From Coriobacteriaceae bacterium AF45-21 (GTDB lineage Bacteria > Actinomycetota > Coriobacteriia > Coriobacteriales > Coriobacteriaceae), in contig JAQCYU010000037.1 in NCBI GenBank assembly GCA_027682925.1, positions 1 to 17,457 of the forward strand: DNA of 17,457 nucleotides. The letters are read 5' to 3'. The first letter of the stretch is position 1. Each line of letters starts with the position of its first letter. Positions 1-8,236 of this stretch are shown here, piece after piece. The position numbers and the translations under genes are program-made. The notes beneath the pieces were generated by a model. That model saw only the letters and a program-made list of their open reading frames with translations, searched no databases and had not been told where the DNA came from.

Positions 1-1795
1 GCCGGACTCGTCCTTGACGACGATGACGAGCCTCGGTAATGGCGTCGGACTTGGCATGCGGGATGGCAGAGCTCCATCATGCCCGTGGTGCCCTCGGCCT
101 CGCGGGCCAGGAAGGCGTTCATGACGGCGTCGGCGTCGCTGGCGATACCGGCCTTGACGGCCTGGTTGGAAACGAGCTCAGAGCCTCGTCACGAGAAGCG
201 AAGTCCTCGGCGACAAAGACATTCTCGACCTTCACGAAGTCGGCAGCCTCGGCCTTGGGGGCCTCGACGGCAGCGGCCTTGGGAGCCTCAACCGGCTTGG
301 CTGCAGGAGCGGCCTTCTGGTTCTTCTCGAAGTCGTACTTCTTGAAGGCCACGAACAGGATGCCACCGACCACAGCGCCGATGAGGATCGCGAGGACCCA
401 CAGCGGACCGTTCTCGACAACGGGCAGGACCAGGAAGCCACCGTGAGGCGCCGGGTCGTGAACGTTGAACATAATGGTCAGGATCGAAGCGATAGAGGAA
501 CCGAGCATCATGATGGGCATGACGGGCCAGATGTTCTTGGTCATGAACGGAATGGCGCCCTCGGTGATGTGGGTGCAACCAAGGATGAGGTTGACGATAC
601 CGGCGTCGTGATCCTCCTGGCTGAAGTACTTCTTGCCGACAACGACGGCGAAGGTGGTGATCAGCGGCGGAACGATGCAAGCGGCGGAGACGGCAGCCAT
701 GAAGTTGGTGCCGAAGTTGTAGGTATCGGTGCCAACGCCAGCAGCCAGTGCCTCGGTGAGCATAGCGGTACCGGTGACGTAAGCAGCCTTGTTGACCGGG
801 CCACCCATGTCAAAGGCGCACATGCAGCCGATGGCAAGACCCAGGACAACGGCGCCAGAGGCGGACAGGCCCTTGAGGAAGTCCATCATGGCGGTGTTGA
901 TGGCAGCCATGGGGCCGGAAATACCGAGCATGACCAGGCCGACGATAGCCGTCGAGAACAGCGGGTACAGGAAGATGGCCTTGAGGCCGTCCAGGTTCTT
1001 GGGCAGACCGGCAAAGACCTTCTCGAGCAGCAGGATGACATAGCCGGCGAGGAAGCCGCCGACGATGCCGCCCAGGAAGCCGAAACCCACGCCGGCGCCA
1101 CCGGCGTCGATCATACCGGTCTCGGCGTTAACAGGCAGGCCCTGGATGGCGATCATACCGGCAACAAAACCGGGGACGAGCGCAGGACGCTTGCCGATGG
1201 ATTCGGCGATGTAGGCGGAAAGCACCGGAACCATGAGGTTCATGGCGATGCCGCCGATGATCTTGAGCATCGCAGCAAAGCTGTTGTAGTCAGACGCAGT
1301 CGAATCGAAAGACGTAATGCCCCACAGGAACGAGACGGCGGTCAGAACACCACCGGCAACGACGAAGACCAGCATATGGCTGACGCCGTTCATAAGGTGC
1401 TTATAGATGACGTGGCCGATAGACTCCTTCTCCTCGACCTCGTCCTCGACATCGGCAGCGGCTGCAACCGTGCCGTCGCTCTTGGCGGCGAGCGCGCGGT
1501 CAATCAGCTTACCGGCGGCCTCAACAGACAGGGCCTTGGAAACACCAACGGAAACCATGGGCTTGCCGGCGAAACGCTCAGCCTGGACATCCTTATCGGC
1601 TGCGACGACAACGGCCTTGGCGCCAGCGATCTCGCTCTTGGTGAGCTCGTTCTCGACACCGACCTGGCCATGGGTCTCGACCTTAATGGTCAGACCGCGC
1701 TCGGCAGCTGCCTTCTCTAGCGCCTCCTTCGCCATGAAGGTGTGCGCGATACCGGTCGGGCAACCGGTGGCGGCGATGATGTCAAACTTAGCCAT
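1..1795 (-). CDS. fruA: Fructose-type PTS permease, domains IIB-IIC-IIA (3' end outside window, frameshifted in IIA)
   Basis: Membrane sugar transporter that imports a hexose (fructose-type by family) and phosphorylates it using phosphate relayed from HPr. The start is the ATG at 1795, preceded by AAGGAGGG, and the protein begins MAKFDIIAATGC. Residues 1-105 are a fructose IIB domain with the phospho-cysteine at Cys12 (ATGCPTGIAHTF). Residues about 130-470 are the IIC channel (LMNGVSHML, DMGGPVNKAAY, HITEGAIPF, DPAPHGG). An Ala/Pro/Lys linker leads to a C-terminal IIA domain from about residue 520. In IIA the frame breaks near 175, 71 and 31. Reading across frames recovers NQAVKAGIASDADAVMNAF, then IPHAKSDAITEA with the phospho-histidine codon at 56-58. 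The breaks look like one- or two-base deletions. It is divergent from an RpiR regulator that probably controls it. The substrate is an inference from the family. Confidence 0.88.
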
Positions 1796-1931
1796 GTGTC
1801 CCTCCTTCTTGAGTACTGCGCCCGCAGGCGCTCCCCTACACGCGCGTCCTTGCGCGCTTTTCCACAACTGAAAGATACCAACCTACCGTCCGCGTGAGAA
1901 GAGACAAGGCGCAATTCTCCGGTGAAAGGTT

Positions 1932-1966
1932 CTTTCATAACCGTAAACGGTAAATGAAAGTTTACC
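1932..1966. promoter_or_regulatory. Overlapping palindromes, candidate operator between fruA and rpiR
   Basis: Three nested inverted repeats lie in the 270-bp divergent intergenic region: CTTTCAT (1932-1938) pairs with ATGAAAG (1954-1960); ACCGT (1940-1944) pairs with ACGGT (1947-1951); and GGTAAA (1949-1954) pairs with TTTACC (1961-1966). Together they form a near-continuous dyad of about 29 bp plus a second overlapping dyad. RpiR-family regulators usually bind such dyads next to the sugar genes they control. That this is the RpiR site is an inference. I could not define a convincing promoter for fruA. Confidence 0.5.
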
Positions 1967-2012
1967 ATCAACACTGAAACGGCAAGGTGTATCTTGTAAT
2001 TGAAAATCCCCC

Positions 2013-2018
2013 TATACT
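2013..2018 (+). promoter_or_regulatory. Candidate -10 box for rpiR
   Basis: TATACT lies 47 bases upstream of the regulator's start codon and matches the sigma-70-type -10 consensus at five of six positions. No good -35 hexamer is seen at 16-18 bp. The best upstream match (TTGTAA, 1994-1999) is only 13 bp away, so the promoter may be activator-dependent or weak. Confidence 0.35.
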
Positions 2019-2065
2019 ATGACATTACAAACGAGTCCATTTTTCATGCCAACCAGGAGCCATCC

Positions 2066-2923
2066 ATGACCGATAGTAGCAAGAGCGCACTTTCCCTCAT
2101 TAGTACCCACCAGGGATACAGCGAGTCCGAGCAGCGCATTGTCGACTATATATTGGAGCACCAGTCCGAGGCGCCGCGCCTGACGGCCGCCCAGCTCTCA
2201 CGAGCCGCCGCCACGTCCGAGGCGACGGTTTCGCGCTTCTGCCGCAAGCTGGGCTTTGGCAGCTTCCGCAGCTTTCAGTTTTCGTTGGCGCGCGACTTGG
2301 AGAGTCAGCGCAACGAGGGCCTGACTGACGAAGTCTCGCTCGACAACATGGAGCAGAGCCTTAAGAACATCCTGGCTGCAAAGGTGAGCGAGCTTAATGC
2401 GACCATCGACGGGATCGACCACGATACGCTGGCGGCTGTTGTACATGCCCTTAAGTATGCAGGGGTTATTGAGTTTGCGGCTGTGGGCAATACGAACGCA
2501 GTCGCGCTCGATGCGACGTTTAAGTTTTCGCAGCTGGGCCTGCGCTGCATGGCGAGCACCATTAGCGAGACATCAATCGGCTTTGCACTCACGTTGCGCC
2601 CCGGTGACGTCATCGTGCTCATCTCAAACTCCGGCAAATCGCGCCGACTGAATCGCATGGCAAAAGCAGCTCGCGACTGCGGTGCCACCGTAGTCGTCAT
2701 CAGCAGCGACAGCAAGTCTCCACTCGCGCGCCTGGCAGACTACACTTTTAATACCGTCAACCACGAGGCGCTGCTGACGACGGGTGACTTTGCGTTCTCC
2801 AAGATCAGCGCCACGATGATCATCGAAGTTATCTACAACTTCCTGCTGCCCGAGATTGAAGACGCTCGCGAACATATCAGCTACTACGAGGAGCTCATCC
2901 AGCCGGACAAGGTCGTTGAGTAA
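2066..2923 (+). CDS. MurR/RpiR-family transcriptional regulator (HTH + SIS)
   Basis: DNA-binding regulator of sugar or aminosugar metabolism. The start is the ATG at 2066, chosen for the AGGAG at 2055-2059; an upstream TTG at 2000 in the same frame has no ribosome binding site. The product is 285 residues, normal for the family. Residues about 1-77 are the N-terminal RpiR helix-turn-helix domain, with the recognition region TSEATVSRFCRKLGF at 50-64. Residues about 122-255 are a SIS phosphosugar-binding domain with the ligand loop ISNSGKSR at 187-194. It is transcribed away from the fructose PTS gene, and dyad sequences lie between the two, so it probably senses a phosphorylated sugar (for example fructose-1-phosphate) and controls that transporter. 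The frame is intact. The specific ligand cannot be read from the sequence. Confidence 0.88.
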   Translation: MTDSSKSALSLISTHQGYSESEQRIVDYILEHQSEAPRLTAAQLSRAAATSEATVSRFCRKLGFGSFRSFQFSLARDLESQRNEGLTDEVSLDNMEQSLKNILAAKVSELNATIDGIDHDTLAAVVHALKYAGVIEFAAVGNTNAVALDATFKFSQLGLRCMASTISETSIGFALTLRPGDVIVLISNSGKSRRLNRMAKAARDCGATVVVISSDSKSPLARLADYTFNTVNHEALLTTGDFAFSKISATMIIEVIYNFLLPEIEDAREHISYYEELIQPDKVVE

Positions 2924-2931
2924 AACGCGTA

Positions 2932-2965
2932 GTGGGACAAAAAATTTCAGTCTATTTTGTCCCAC
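2932..2965. terminator. Perfect 11-bp stem hairpin between convergent rpiR and recN
   Basis: GTGGGACAAAA (2932-2942) is the exact reverse complement of TTTTGTCCCAC (2955-2965), separated by a 12-base loop. It lies just after the rpiR stop and 18 bases beyond the recN stop, where a bidirectional terminator would be expected. There is no uridine tract outside the stem on either strand; the A/T bases are inside the stem. It could therefore be a weak terminator, an mRNA 3'-end stabiliser or a copy of a dispersed intergenic repeat. Confidence 0.5.
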
Positions 2966-2983
2966 CAACACCGCTGATACGAC

Positions 2984-4612
2984 CTAGCCTCGAACTTCTT
3001 CGAGCATCTGCTTTGCGTGGGCCAAGCTTGCCTCGGACTGATCGCCGCTCAACATGCGGGCAATCTCGGCGGTACGCGCTTCGCCGGTTACCTCGTCCAA
3101 ATGCGTCTGGGGAACATCGCCCGGCTCCTTGCTGACAACATAATGCTTGTCGGCCATGACGGCGACTTGCGCCAAGTGGGTTACGACAATCACTTGATGC
3201 GTAGCGGCAAGATCGGCCAGCACACCAGCAAGAGCACGAGCCGTGGAGCCGCCGACACCGGCATCGACCTCGTCAAATACCAGTGTGTCGACGCCGTCAG
3301 CATTACCCAAGACCACCTTGCTCGCCAGCATGACGCGGCTGAGCTCGCCGCCCGAGGCAATGCGGCGCAGGGGACGCGGCGTCAAGCCGACACCGCTGCG
3401 ATACAAAAGCTCGTAGCTTGAAGGACCCGCCGGCGTCCACTCGGCGCGTGGAAGATCACGCGACTCCCAAACGAGCTCGGCGCCGCCCATCTCCAGGCGC
3501 GCCATTTGGCGGCCAACCTCGTGACAAAAACGCGGAGCAGCGGTATTACGCGCACGCTTGAGTGCCTTGGCGGCAGCGAACAGCTCGCGCTCGGCGCTCC
3601 CGAGTGCCTCACGCGCCTTTTTGATCTGTTCATCGCCATCATCGACCAGGGACAGCAGCTCTTGCGAGCGATCGCGCATGGCAAAAACATCGTCCATGGT
3701 GGGACCCCACTGACGCAACAGGCCCTTGAGGTCGGAATACCGCTCACGCATGCGAGCGAGCTCGCGCGGGTCGAAGGCGACGCCATCGCGATAGGCACGA
3801 AGCTCGTTCGCGCTATCCTCAAGGGAGATGCAGGCATCCGAAAGCGCATCGGCAATGTCGCCCAGTTTGCGATCGACGGTAGCCATGCGCGACAGTTCTG
3901 CCACGGCGCCGTTCACGGCATCGAGCGCTCCCCCTTCGGAAGTAAGCGATGCATGGGCATCGTTGGCCGTCGCCACCAGCACCTCGGCATGCTCGGAGCG
4001 CGGCAGCAGCTCCTCGAGCTCCTCATACTCACCCGGCTTGGGGTCAACCTCGGCGATACGCTCCAGGGCGAAGCGCGCCTCCTCGACGCGACTCCCCTGC
4101 GCTCGCGACGCCTCCTCTACGCGACGGACCTCCTTGGCAGCCGCACGCGACGCCTTAAAGCAGACACGGTACTTTTCCAGCGCCTCGAGCGCAGAGCGAC
4201 CAGCCCAGGCATCGACCATGGCAACATGATGTGCCGGATCGAGCAGGCGCTGATGTTCATGCTGGCCGCACAGATCCATCATCACGCCGACGCGCTCGGA
4301 AAGCTCGCGCACGCTGGCAATGCGACCGTCAATCTTCACGCGGCTGCGGCCCTCGGCAGAAAGGCTACGCTGTACGGTGAACCCCTCCGTGTCGTGCGGA
4401 CCGTCGAACAGGCGCGCCTCGACGCTCGCCAGCGCCTCGCCCTCGCGCACCGTCGACGAATCCGCGCGCTCGCCCAAAATAAGCTTGAGGGCCGAGAGCA
4501 GCGCGGTCTTGCCGGCGCCGGTCTCGCCGGTCAAAACCGTTAGGCCCGCACTCGGAACCAACGTCGCCTCGCGAATGAGTGCAATGTTGGAAACCTGCAG
4601 CTCATCGATCAT
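2984..4612 (-). CDS. recN: DNA double-strand break repair ATPase RecN
   Basis: SMC-like ATPase that helps organise broken DNA ends for RecA-dependent repair. The frame is intact, 542 residues (family about 550). It begins MIDELQVSNIALI, the typical RecN N-terminus. Walker A is GETGAGKT at 29-36, the ABC signature SGGELSR is near 420-426, and Walker B with the catalytic glutamate is LVFDE at 444-448, followed by DAGVGG. The central part (about 150-370) is helical and charged, as expected for the RecN coiled coil. Its ATG lies inside the 3' end of nadK (11-bp overlap), so the two are translationally coupled. It is the last gene of the efp-recN cluster and ends in front of the 2932-2965 hairpin. 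The pairing with nadK and tlyA is common in actinobacteria. Confidence 0.95.
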   Translation of the reverse strand: MIDELQVSNIALIREATLVPSAGLTVLTGETGAGKTALLSALKLILGERADSSTVREGEALASVEARLFDGPHDTEGFTVQRSLSAEGRSRVKIDGRIASVRELSERVGVMMDLCGQHEHQRLLDPAHHVAMVDAWAGRSALEALEKYRVCFKASRAAAKEVRRVEEASRAQGSRVEEARFALERIAEVDPKPGEYEELEELLPRSEHAEVLVATANDAHASLTSEGGALDAVNGAVAELSRMATVDRKLGDIADALSDACISLEDSANELRAYRDGVAFDPRELARMRERYSDLKGLLRQWGPTMDDVFAMRDRSQELLSLVDDGDEQIKKAREALGSAERELFAAAKALKRARNTAAPRFCHEVGRQMARLEMGGAELVWESRDLPRAEWTPAGPSSYELLYRSGVGLTPRPLRRIASGGELSRVMLASKVVLGNADGVDTLVFDEVDAGVGGSTARALAGVLADLAATHQVIVVTHLAQVAVMADKHYVVSKEPGDVPQTHLDEVTGEARTAEIARMLSGDQSEASLAHAKQMLEEVRG

Positions 4613-5462
4613 GACGCACTCCGTAGAACACGCGGCTCACGGAGTTATAGAAGCTCTCGGGACCGTAATCGAGAAGCAGCACATCTCCGGGACCGCGACG
4701 CACCGCCACGCTCTCAACGGTGCCATCGCAGGTAATAAACTGTCCATCGATAGCGATCGCCGGAACACTCGGACGGTCATCAGACATAAAGATCTCGATG
4801 ACATCACTCGGCGAGGTCAAAAAAGCGCGAGCCTGAATGGTATGCGGGGCGATGGGCACACAGACCATACCCGTGTAATCGGGGCTGACAATGGGACCGC
4901 CGGCGGAAAGCGCATAGCCGGTGGAGCCGGTCGCCGTCGAAACGACGACACCGTCGCCGCGCAGGCGATCGATATGATGGCCGGACACCGTGATGTCAAA
5001 CTCAACCATATCGGACAGGGGGCCGCGCGTAAGTGCCATATCGTTGAGGGCAAACGTGCGCACGACATCCTTCGTGCCATCGTCGCGCACGGACACGATA
5101 TCCGCGGCGATGGTGGCGCGGCGGCTCACGTGCAGCTCACCGGACAGAGCATCGCTCACGACCTGCAGAATGTCGCGCTCCTCGGGGCTCGCAGCAGTTA
5201 AAAAGCCCAGGTGACCATAGGAAAGACCAAGGATAGGAATCTCGCGATGGTTGAGGATACGGGCAGCGCGCAGCAACGTACCGTCGCCGCCGAGCGTAAT
5301 GACCAGATCTGAGCCATCAATATCAGGCGTGCTTTGAATCTTCGATCGCTGGTCGGCAGCCCATGCGACCTCGTAGCCCTGGCGCGAAAGCCAAAGCTCG
5401 AGCATCAGGCCGCTCTCGACCGCCTCTTGCTTGTAGTAATTGGGAACCAGAAAGACCTTCAT
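4602..5462 (-). CDS. nadK: NAD kinase
   Basis: Cytosolic enzyme that phosphorylates NAD to NADP. 286 residues, frame intact. The family hallmark GGDGT is at 58-62, followed by the glycine-rich GLSYGHLGFL. The NE/ND motif appears as LNDMA at 139-143, and the nucleotide-binding stretch STATGSTGYALSAGGP is at 175-190. The ATG at 5462 overlaps the expected tlyA stop as ATGA, once a probable missing base in tlyA is allowed for. The 3' end overlaps recN by 11 bp. It is therefore an internal gene of a tightly coupled tlyA-nadK-recN set. Confidence 0.96.
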   Translation of the reverse strand: MKVFLVPNYYKQEAVESGLMLELWLSRQGYEVAWAADQRSKIQSTPDIDGSDLVITLGGDGTLLRAARILNHREIPILGLSYGHLGFLTAASPEERDILQVVSDALSGELHVSRRATIAADIVSVRDDGTKDVVRTFALNDMALTRGPLSDMVEFDITVSGHHIDRLRGDGVVVSTATGSTGYALSAGGPIVSPDYTGMVCVPIAPHTIQARAFLTSPSDVIEIFMSDDRPSVPAIAIDGQFITCDGTVESVAVRRGPGDVLLLDYGPESFYNSVSRVFYGVRHDR

Positions 5463-6260
5463 AGCGTTGCAGCTTCTCGCTCAAAGCCGATACCTGGGAT
5501 TGCAGCTCATCGTCGGTGCGTTCACCAGGGGCAAACCTTGTGCCGTACAGGAAAAACTCAACGTTGCCCTTAGCGCCATGGATGGGCGACACGCACACGT
5601 CAAGCGGGAACAGGCCCTTGGCGGCAAAAAGCTCAATCGCCGCCACGAGCGTATCGCGGCGGACGGCGGGGTCGGTCACGATACCGCGCTCGCCCACCAG
5701 CGCAGCCGGCGCCTCAAACTGGGGCTTTACGAGCGTGCAGAACGAACCCGAAGGCTTCAGGCACGCCAGCACGGCGTCGATGATATTCGCGATGCCGGTA
5801 AACGAGACATCACATACAGCCAGGTCGATGGCACCGGCATAGCCAAGCTCAGGCAGCTGCGTCACGTTTGTGCGCTCATGCAGCGTCACGCGATCATCCT
5901 GACGCAACGACCAATCGAACTGGGCGCGACCCACGTCCACCGAGACAACGGTCGCAGCTCCGCGCTTGAGCAGGCAATCGGTAAAGCCGCCGGTAGAGCA
6001 GCCCACATCCAGACAGCTAAGGCCCGTCGGATTGATGCCAAACGCATCAAGCGCGCCTTCGAGCTTAAGACCGCCGCGGCCAACATAGGGAATGCGCCCC
6101 TTCACGTGCAGTGGCAGACCCGGAATCACCTTAAGGCCCGGCGAAGTCAAGCGCTCGCCGCCACTCGAGACCAATCCGGCCATAAGAGTGCGAAGGCATC
6201 CGCGCGATCGGCGCAGATGCCCTGTGAAATCAGTTCGTCATCAAGACGCACGCGTTTCAT
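5459..6260 (-). CDS. tlyA: TlyA-family rRNA 2'-O-methyltransferase (two apparent 1-base deletions)
   Basis: In characterised members this protein methylates ribose 2'-OH of cytidines in 16S and 23S rRNA, which affects capreomycin/viomycin sensitivity. The ATG at 6260 starts an S4-type RNA-binding segment (MKRVRLDDELISQGICADRA). The frame then breaks near 6190 and resumes as TLMAGLVSSGG. The FtsJ-like methyltransferase follows: SAM loop DVGCSTGGF, and the K-D-K-E catalytic set as GGLKLEGAL, CDVSF, LVKPQFE and NVEFFLY. As written, the downstream frame runs 139 bases into nadK with unlikely sequence. One missing G near 5473 would instead end it as ALSEKAATL-stop, with TGA overlapping the nadK ATG. 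The span of 802 bp is exactly two bases short of 804 (267 codons plus stop), which supports two deletions. There is no strong ribosome binding site before the start. Confidence 0.88.
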
Positions 6261-6295
6261 GAATGCCATCAACCATTCGTATCCGGAGATGCGGC

Positions 6296-6534
6296 CTAGC
6301 TATCCTGGGATTCGTTTGCCGCATCCTCATCGTATTCCTGCTCGAGCTTATCGGCCTCACGCGGCGTCAGCTCAAACTTGTCGACCATATCGACGCGCGG
6401 GAGCCCAGCTCAATCGCTTCGTCAAACAGATCGAGTGAACGCTCCAAGGACGTATCCTTGGAGCGAACGGTAGCGATGATCTGGTCCAGACGGTCCGAAA
6501 TCTCGTCAAAGTTGCGGACAGAACCCTCTGGCAT
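6296..6534 (-). CDS. xseB: Exodeoxyribonuclease VII small subunit (apparent 1-base deletion)
   Basis: Small helical subunit of exonuclease VII, which degrades single-stranded DNA together with XseA. It starts at the ATG at 6534, preceded by GAGGAG inside the end of nusB. The N-terminus MPEGSVRNFDEISDRLDQII and the segment SLERSLDLFDEAIELG match the XseB signature helix pair. After GSRA the frame breaks near 6395. In the next frame it continues VDMVDKFELTPREADKLEQ and ends EDAANESQDS-stop at 6296-6298. The 239-bp span is one base short of 240, fitting one lost G in a CGCG context. Corrected length is 79 residues, normal for the family. Two bases separate it from the nusB stop. No xseA is present in the window. 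Confidence 0.85.
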
Positions 6535-6536
6535 GG

Positions 6537-7123
6537 CTACTCCTCGACGGAGTCGGCCTCGACGGCCTCAGCAGCGTCCACATCCTCGGCAAGTACACCG
6601 GCGGTAGCCTGAGCGGCAGCGACCTTGGCGGCAGCTCAGCAGCCTGGGCCTCCTCGCGAGCGCGATCCTCGGCCAGCAGTTCCTGGTACAGGTCCTCGCC
6701 CGGCAACTCCTCGCTGCGCGCGATCTTGCCCAGCACGCCGTTGACGAACGACGCGGACTGGTCGGTGCCATAGGCCTTGGCAAGTTCGACGGCCTCGTTG
6801 ATCACGATAGCGTCCGAGACCTCTTCGTCGGTGAGGAAGCGCATCTCGTAGACGGCGATACGCAGCAGATTGCGGTCGGCGCCGGGCATGCGCATAAGAT
6901 CCCAGTTCTTGGCGACGGCGCGCAGGGCACAGTCGATGCGATCGATATGCTCGTAGGCACCGCGGCACAGCTCCAGCGCATAGGGGTCGAGGGGGCCCTT
7001 CGAGATCAGGAAATCGCCCTCGAGGACGCGCTCGAGCGGGCTGTCCGTGGCCTCGGCCTGGAACAGCAGCTGCAGCGCCTGACTGCGGGCAAGCGTACGC
7101 CCGCGATAAACCTTAAGGCTCAA
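6537..7123 (-). CDS. nusB: Transcription antitermination factor NusB, with long Ala/Glu-rich C-terminal tail (apparent 1-base deletion)
   Basis: RNA-binding factor that works with NusE (S10) in rRNA antitermination. The probable start is the TTG at 7123, because AAGGAG at the end of the asp23-like gene lies five bases upstream and the protein then begins SLKVYRGRTLARSQALQLL. The NusB helical fold covers about residues 8-145 (YEHIDRIDCALRAVAKNW, RIAVYEMRFL, AIVINEAVELAKAYG, SFVNGVLGKIA). Beyond it the frame breaks near 6635. In the corrected frame a tail of about 50 residues rich in Ala, Glu and Asp ends AVEADSVEE-stop at 6537-6539. The 587-bp span is one base short of 588. At about 195 residues it is longer than the usual 130-160, owing to this acidic tail. 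Confidence 0.9.
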
Positions 7124-7126
7124 AGG

Positions 7127-7489
7127 TTACTCCTTGGGGAAAACGAGGCCGTCGATGCAAACGTCAACGCGCTCGACCTCAACGCCCACCTGGGCATCGA
7201 TGGCAGCGACCACGGCAGCGCGAACGGCCTCGGCGAGTTTCTTGAACGGATAGCCAAAGAACACCACAACGCGCACGGTGAGTGCGAGCTTGTCGCCGAC
7301 GACCTCGGTCTCGACCGCCGGCTCGGAAGCCGGGGCCTTGGACGAGAGCATCATGGAGACAAGGTTGGTGGCAAGGTCCTTGACGCCAACGGAGGCGATG
7401 CCCTCGACATCGGACACGGCGCGCGAGACGATGGCGGTCAGAACATCGGGCGAAATGCCGATGCCGTCAATCTTGATTTCCTGGGGCAT
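7127..7489 (-). CDS. Asp23/Gls24-family protein
   Basis: 120-residue member of the Asp23/Gls24 (DUF322) family, small proteins associated with envelope or alkaline stress in Gram-positive bacteria. The start is the ATG at 7489, preceded by TAGGAGGA. The sequence shows the family pattern: an N-terminal helix (VLTAIVSRAVSDVEGIASVG), a central beta segment (KLALTVRVVVFFGYPF), then a helix and a strand (LAEAVRAAVVAAIDAQVG, VERVDVCIDGLVF). There is no signal peptide or membrane segment. It sits between efp and nusB, a common place for this family in Gram-positive genomes, and its last codons carry the nusB ribosome binding site. The biochemical role is not settled for the family. Confidence 0.88.
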   Translation of the reverse strand: MPQEIKIDGIGISPDVLTAIVSRAVSDVEGIASVGVKDLATNLVSMMLSSKAPASEPAVETEVVGDKLALTVRVVVFFGYPFKKLAEAVRAAVVAAIDAQVGVEVERVDVCIDGLVFPKE

Positions 7490-7513
7490 GAGTCCTCCTA
7501 GAAGAGTTGGTTG

Positions 7514-8077
7514 CTAGACGCGGGAGACGAACTTGCCGTCGCGGGTGTCAACCTTGATGACCTCGCCCTCGTTGAGGTACATGGGGACCTGGATGACAGC
7601 GCCGGTGTCGATCGTGGCCGGCTTGGTGGAACCCTGGACGGTGTCGCCCCTAAAGCCCGGGTCGGTCTGGACGATGGTGGTCTCGATGAACATCGGCGGA
7701 GTCACGCCCATGAGCTCATCGTCGGCGAAGAGCAGCTGGCAGATGTCGTTCTCGCGCAGCCACTTGGAGTTCTCGCCCACCATGTCCTCGGGAACGGGAA
7801 CCTGCTCATAGGATTCGTTGTCCATGAAGATGTAGTCGGTGCCATCGTTGTAGAGGTACTGGAACTCACGGGTGGTGAGCATGACGCTCTCGAACTTGGT
7901 GCCGGCGTTGCAGGTGTTCTCGACGACGCGGCCGCTCTTGATGTCGCGGGTCTTGTAGCGCACAAACGCGCCGCCCTTGCCCGGCTTGACATGCTGGAAC
8001 TCGACGATGGTGTAGACCTTGTCCTTAATGCGGAGACCGAGGCCGTTCTTGAAGTCGGCGGTAGAAATGGTAGGCAT
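7514..8077 (-). CDS. efp: Translation elongation factor P
   Basis: tRNA-mimicking factor that rescues ribosomes stalled at polyproline stretches. The start is the ATG at 8077 with AAAGG upstream, rather than the in-frame extension to 8110. 187 residues, full length. Domain I begins MPTISTADFKNGLGLRIKDK and carries the tip loop KPGKGGAFV with a lysine at 34, the position modified in lysine-type EF-P proteins. The OB domains follow (YIFMDNESYEQVPVPEDMV, MFIETTIVQTDPGFRGDTVQ), with the conserved C-terminal VIKVDTRDGKFVSRV. No EF-P lysine-modifying enzyme is encoded nearby. First gene of the efp-recN cluster, behind a good -10 box. Confidence 0.96.
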   Translation of the reverse strand: MPTISTADFKNGLGLRIKDKVYTIVEFQHVKPGKGGAFVRYKTRDIKSGRVVENTCNAGTKFESVMLTTREFQYLYNDGTDYIFMDNESYEQVPVPEDMVGENSKWLRENDICQLLFADDELMGVTPPMFIETTIVQTDPGFRGDTVQGSTKPATIDTGAVIQVPMYLNEGEVIKVDTRDGKFVSRV

Positions 8078-8134
8078 AGCGACCTTTCTTGTTATGGGCA
8101 GAACGCACAAGCGTCCAAATTACATACGAGCGAA

Positions 8135-8140
8135 ATTATA
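8135..8140 (-). promoter_or_regulatory. Consensus -10 box for the efp-recN cluster
   Basis: On the minus strand TATAAT is a perfect -10 hexamer lying 57 bases before the efp start and downstream of the pepP terminator. The -35 region is weak (CTGCAG-like sequence about 17 bases upstream). This is the only clear promoter signal before the efp, asp23-like, nusB, xseB, tlyA, nadK and recN genes, which have no intergenic gaps large enough for another strong promoter. Confidence 0.6.
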
Positions 8141-8170
8141 CACTTGCAGACGGCGCCTGCAGCGAGCGCA

Positions 8171-8214
8171 TAAAAAGAGAACGCGGGGCGTCCGAATTGC
8201 TCCGGAGGCCCCGC
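8171..8214 (-). terminator. Rho-independent terminator of pepP
   Basis: Read on the minus strand, the arms GCGGGGC and GCCCCGC (8208-8214 and 8183-8189) form a GC-rich stem with additional inner pairing (CTCCGGAG region). A T-rich tract (GTTCTCTTTTTA) follows at 8171-8182. It lies 22 bases after the pepP stop and upstream of the efp promoter, separating the two transcription units. Confidence 0.85.
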
Positions 8215-8236
8215 CCCAAAAATCTATCGAAATGGG

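Noticed and set aside
443..1720. 425-codon plus-strand ORF antisense to the PTS gene
   Set aside because: It is a mirror frame of GC-rich coding DNA: no ribosome binding site, no recognisable domain, low-complexity His/Asp/Gly composition, and the opposite strand is an unmistakable PTS permease.
2000..2065. N-terminal extension of the RpiR regulator from the TTG at 2000
   Set aside because: It overlaps the probable -10 box and has no ribosome binding site; the ATG at 2066 has a good one and gives the normal family start.
3506..4543. 345-codon plus-strand ORF antisense to recN
   Set aside because: Same shadow effect; the protein resembles no family and the minus strand encodes a complete RecN.
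5323..5458. tlyA reading through into nadK for about 140 bases
   Set aside because: The extension is an Arg/Ala-rich shadow of nadK; a single missing G near 5473 gives a normal end overlapping the nadK start.
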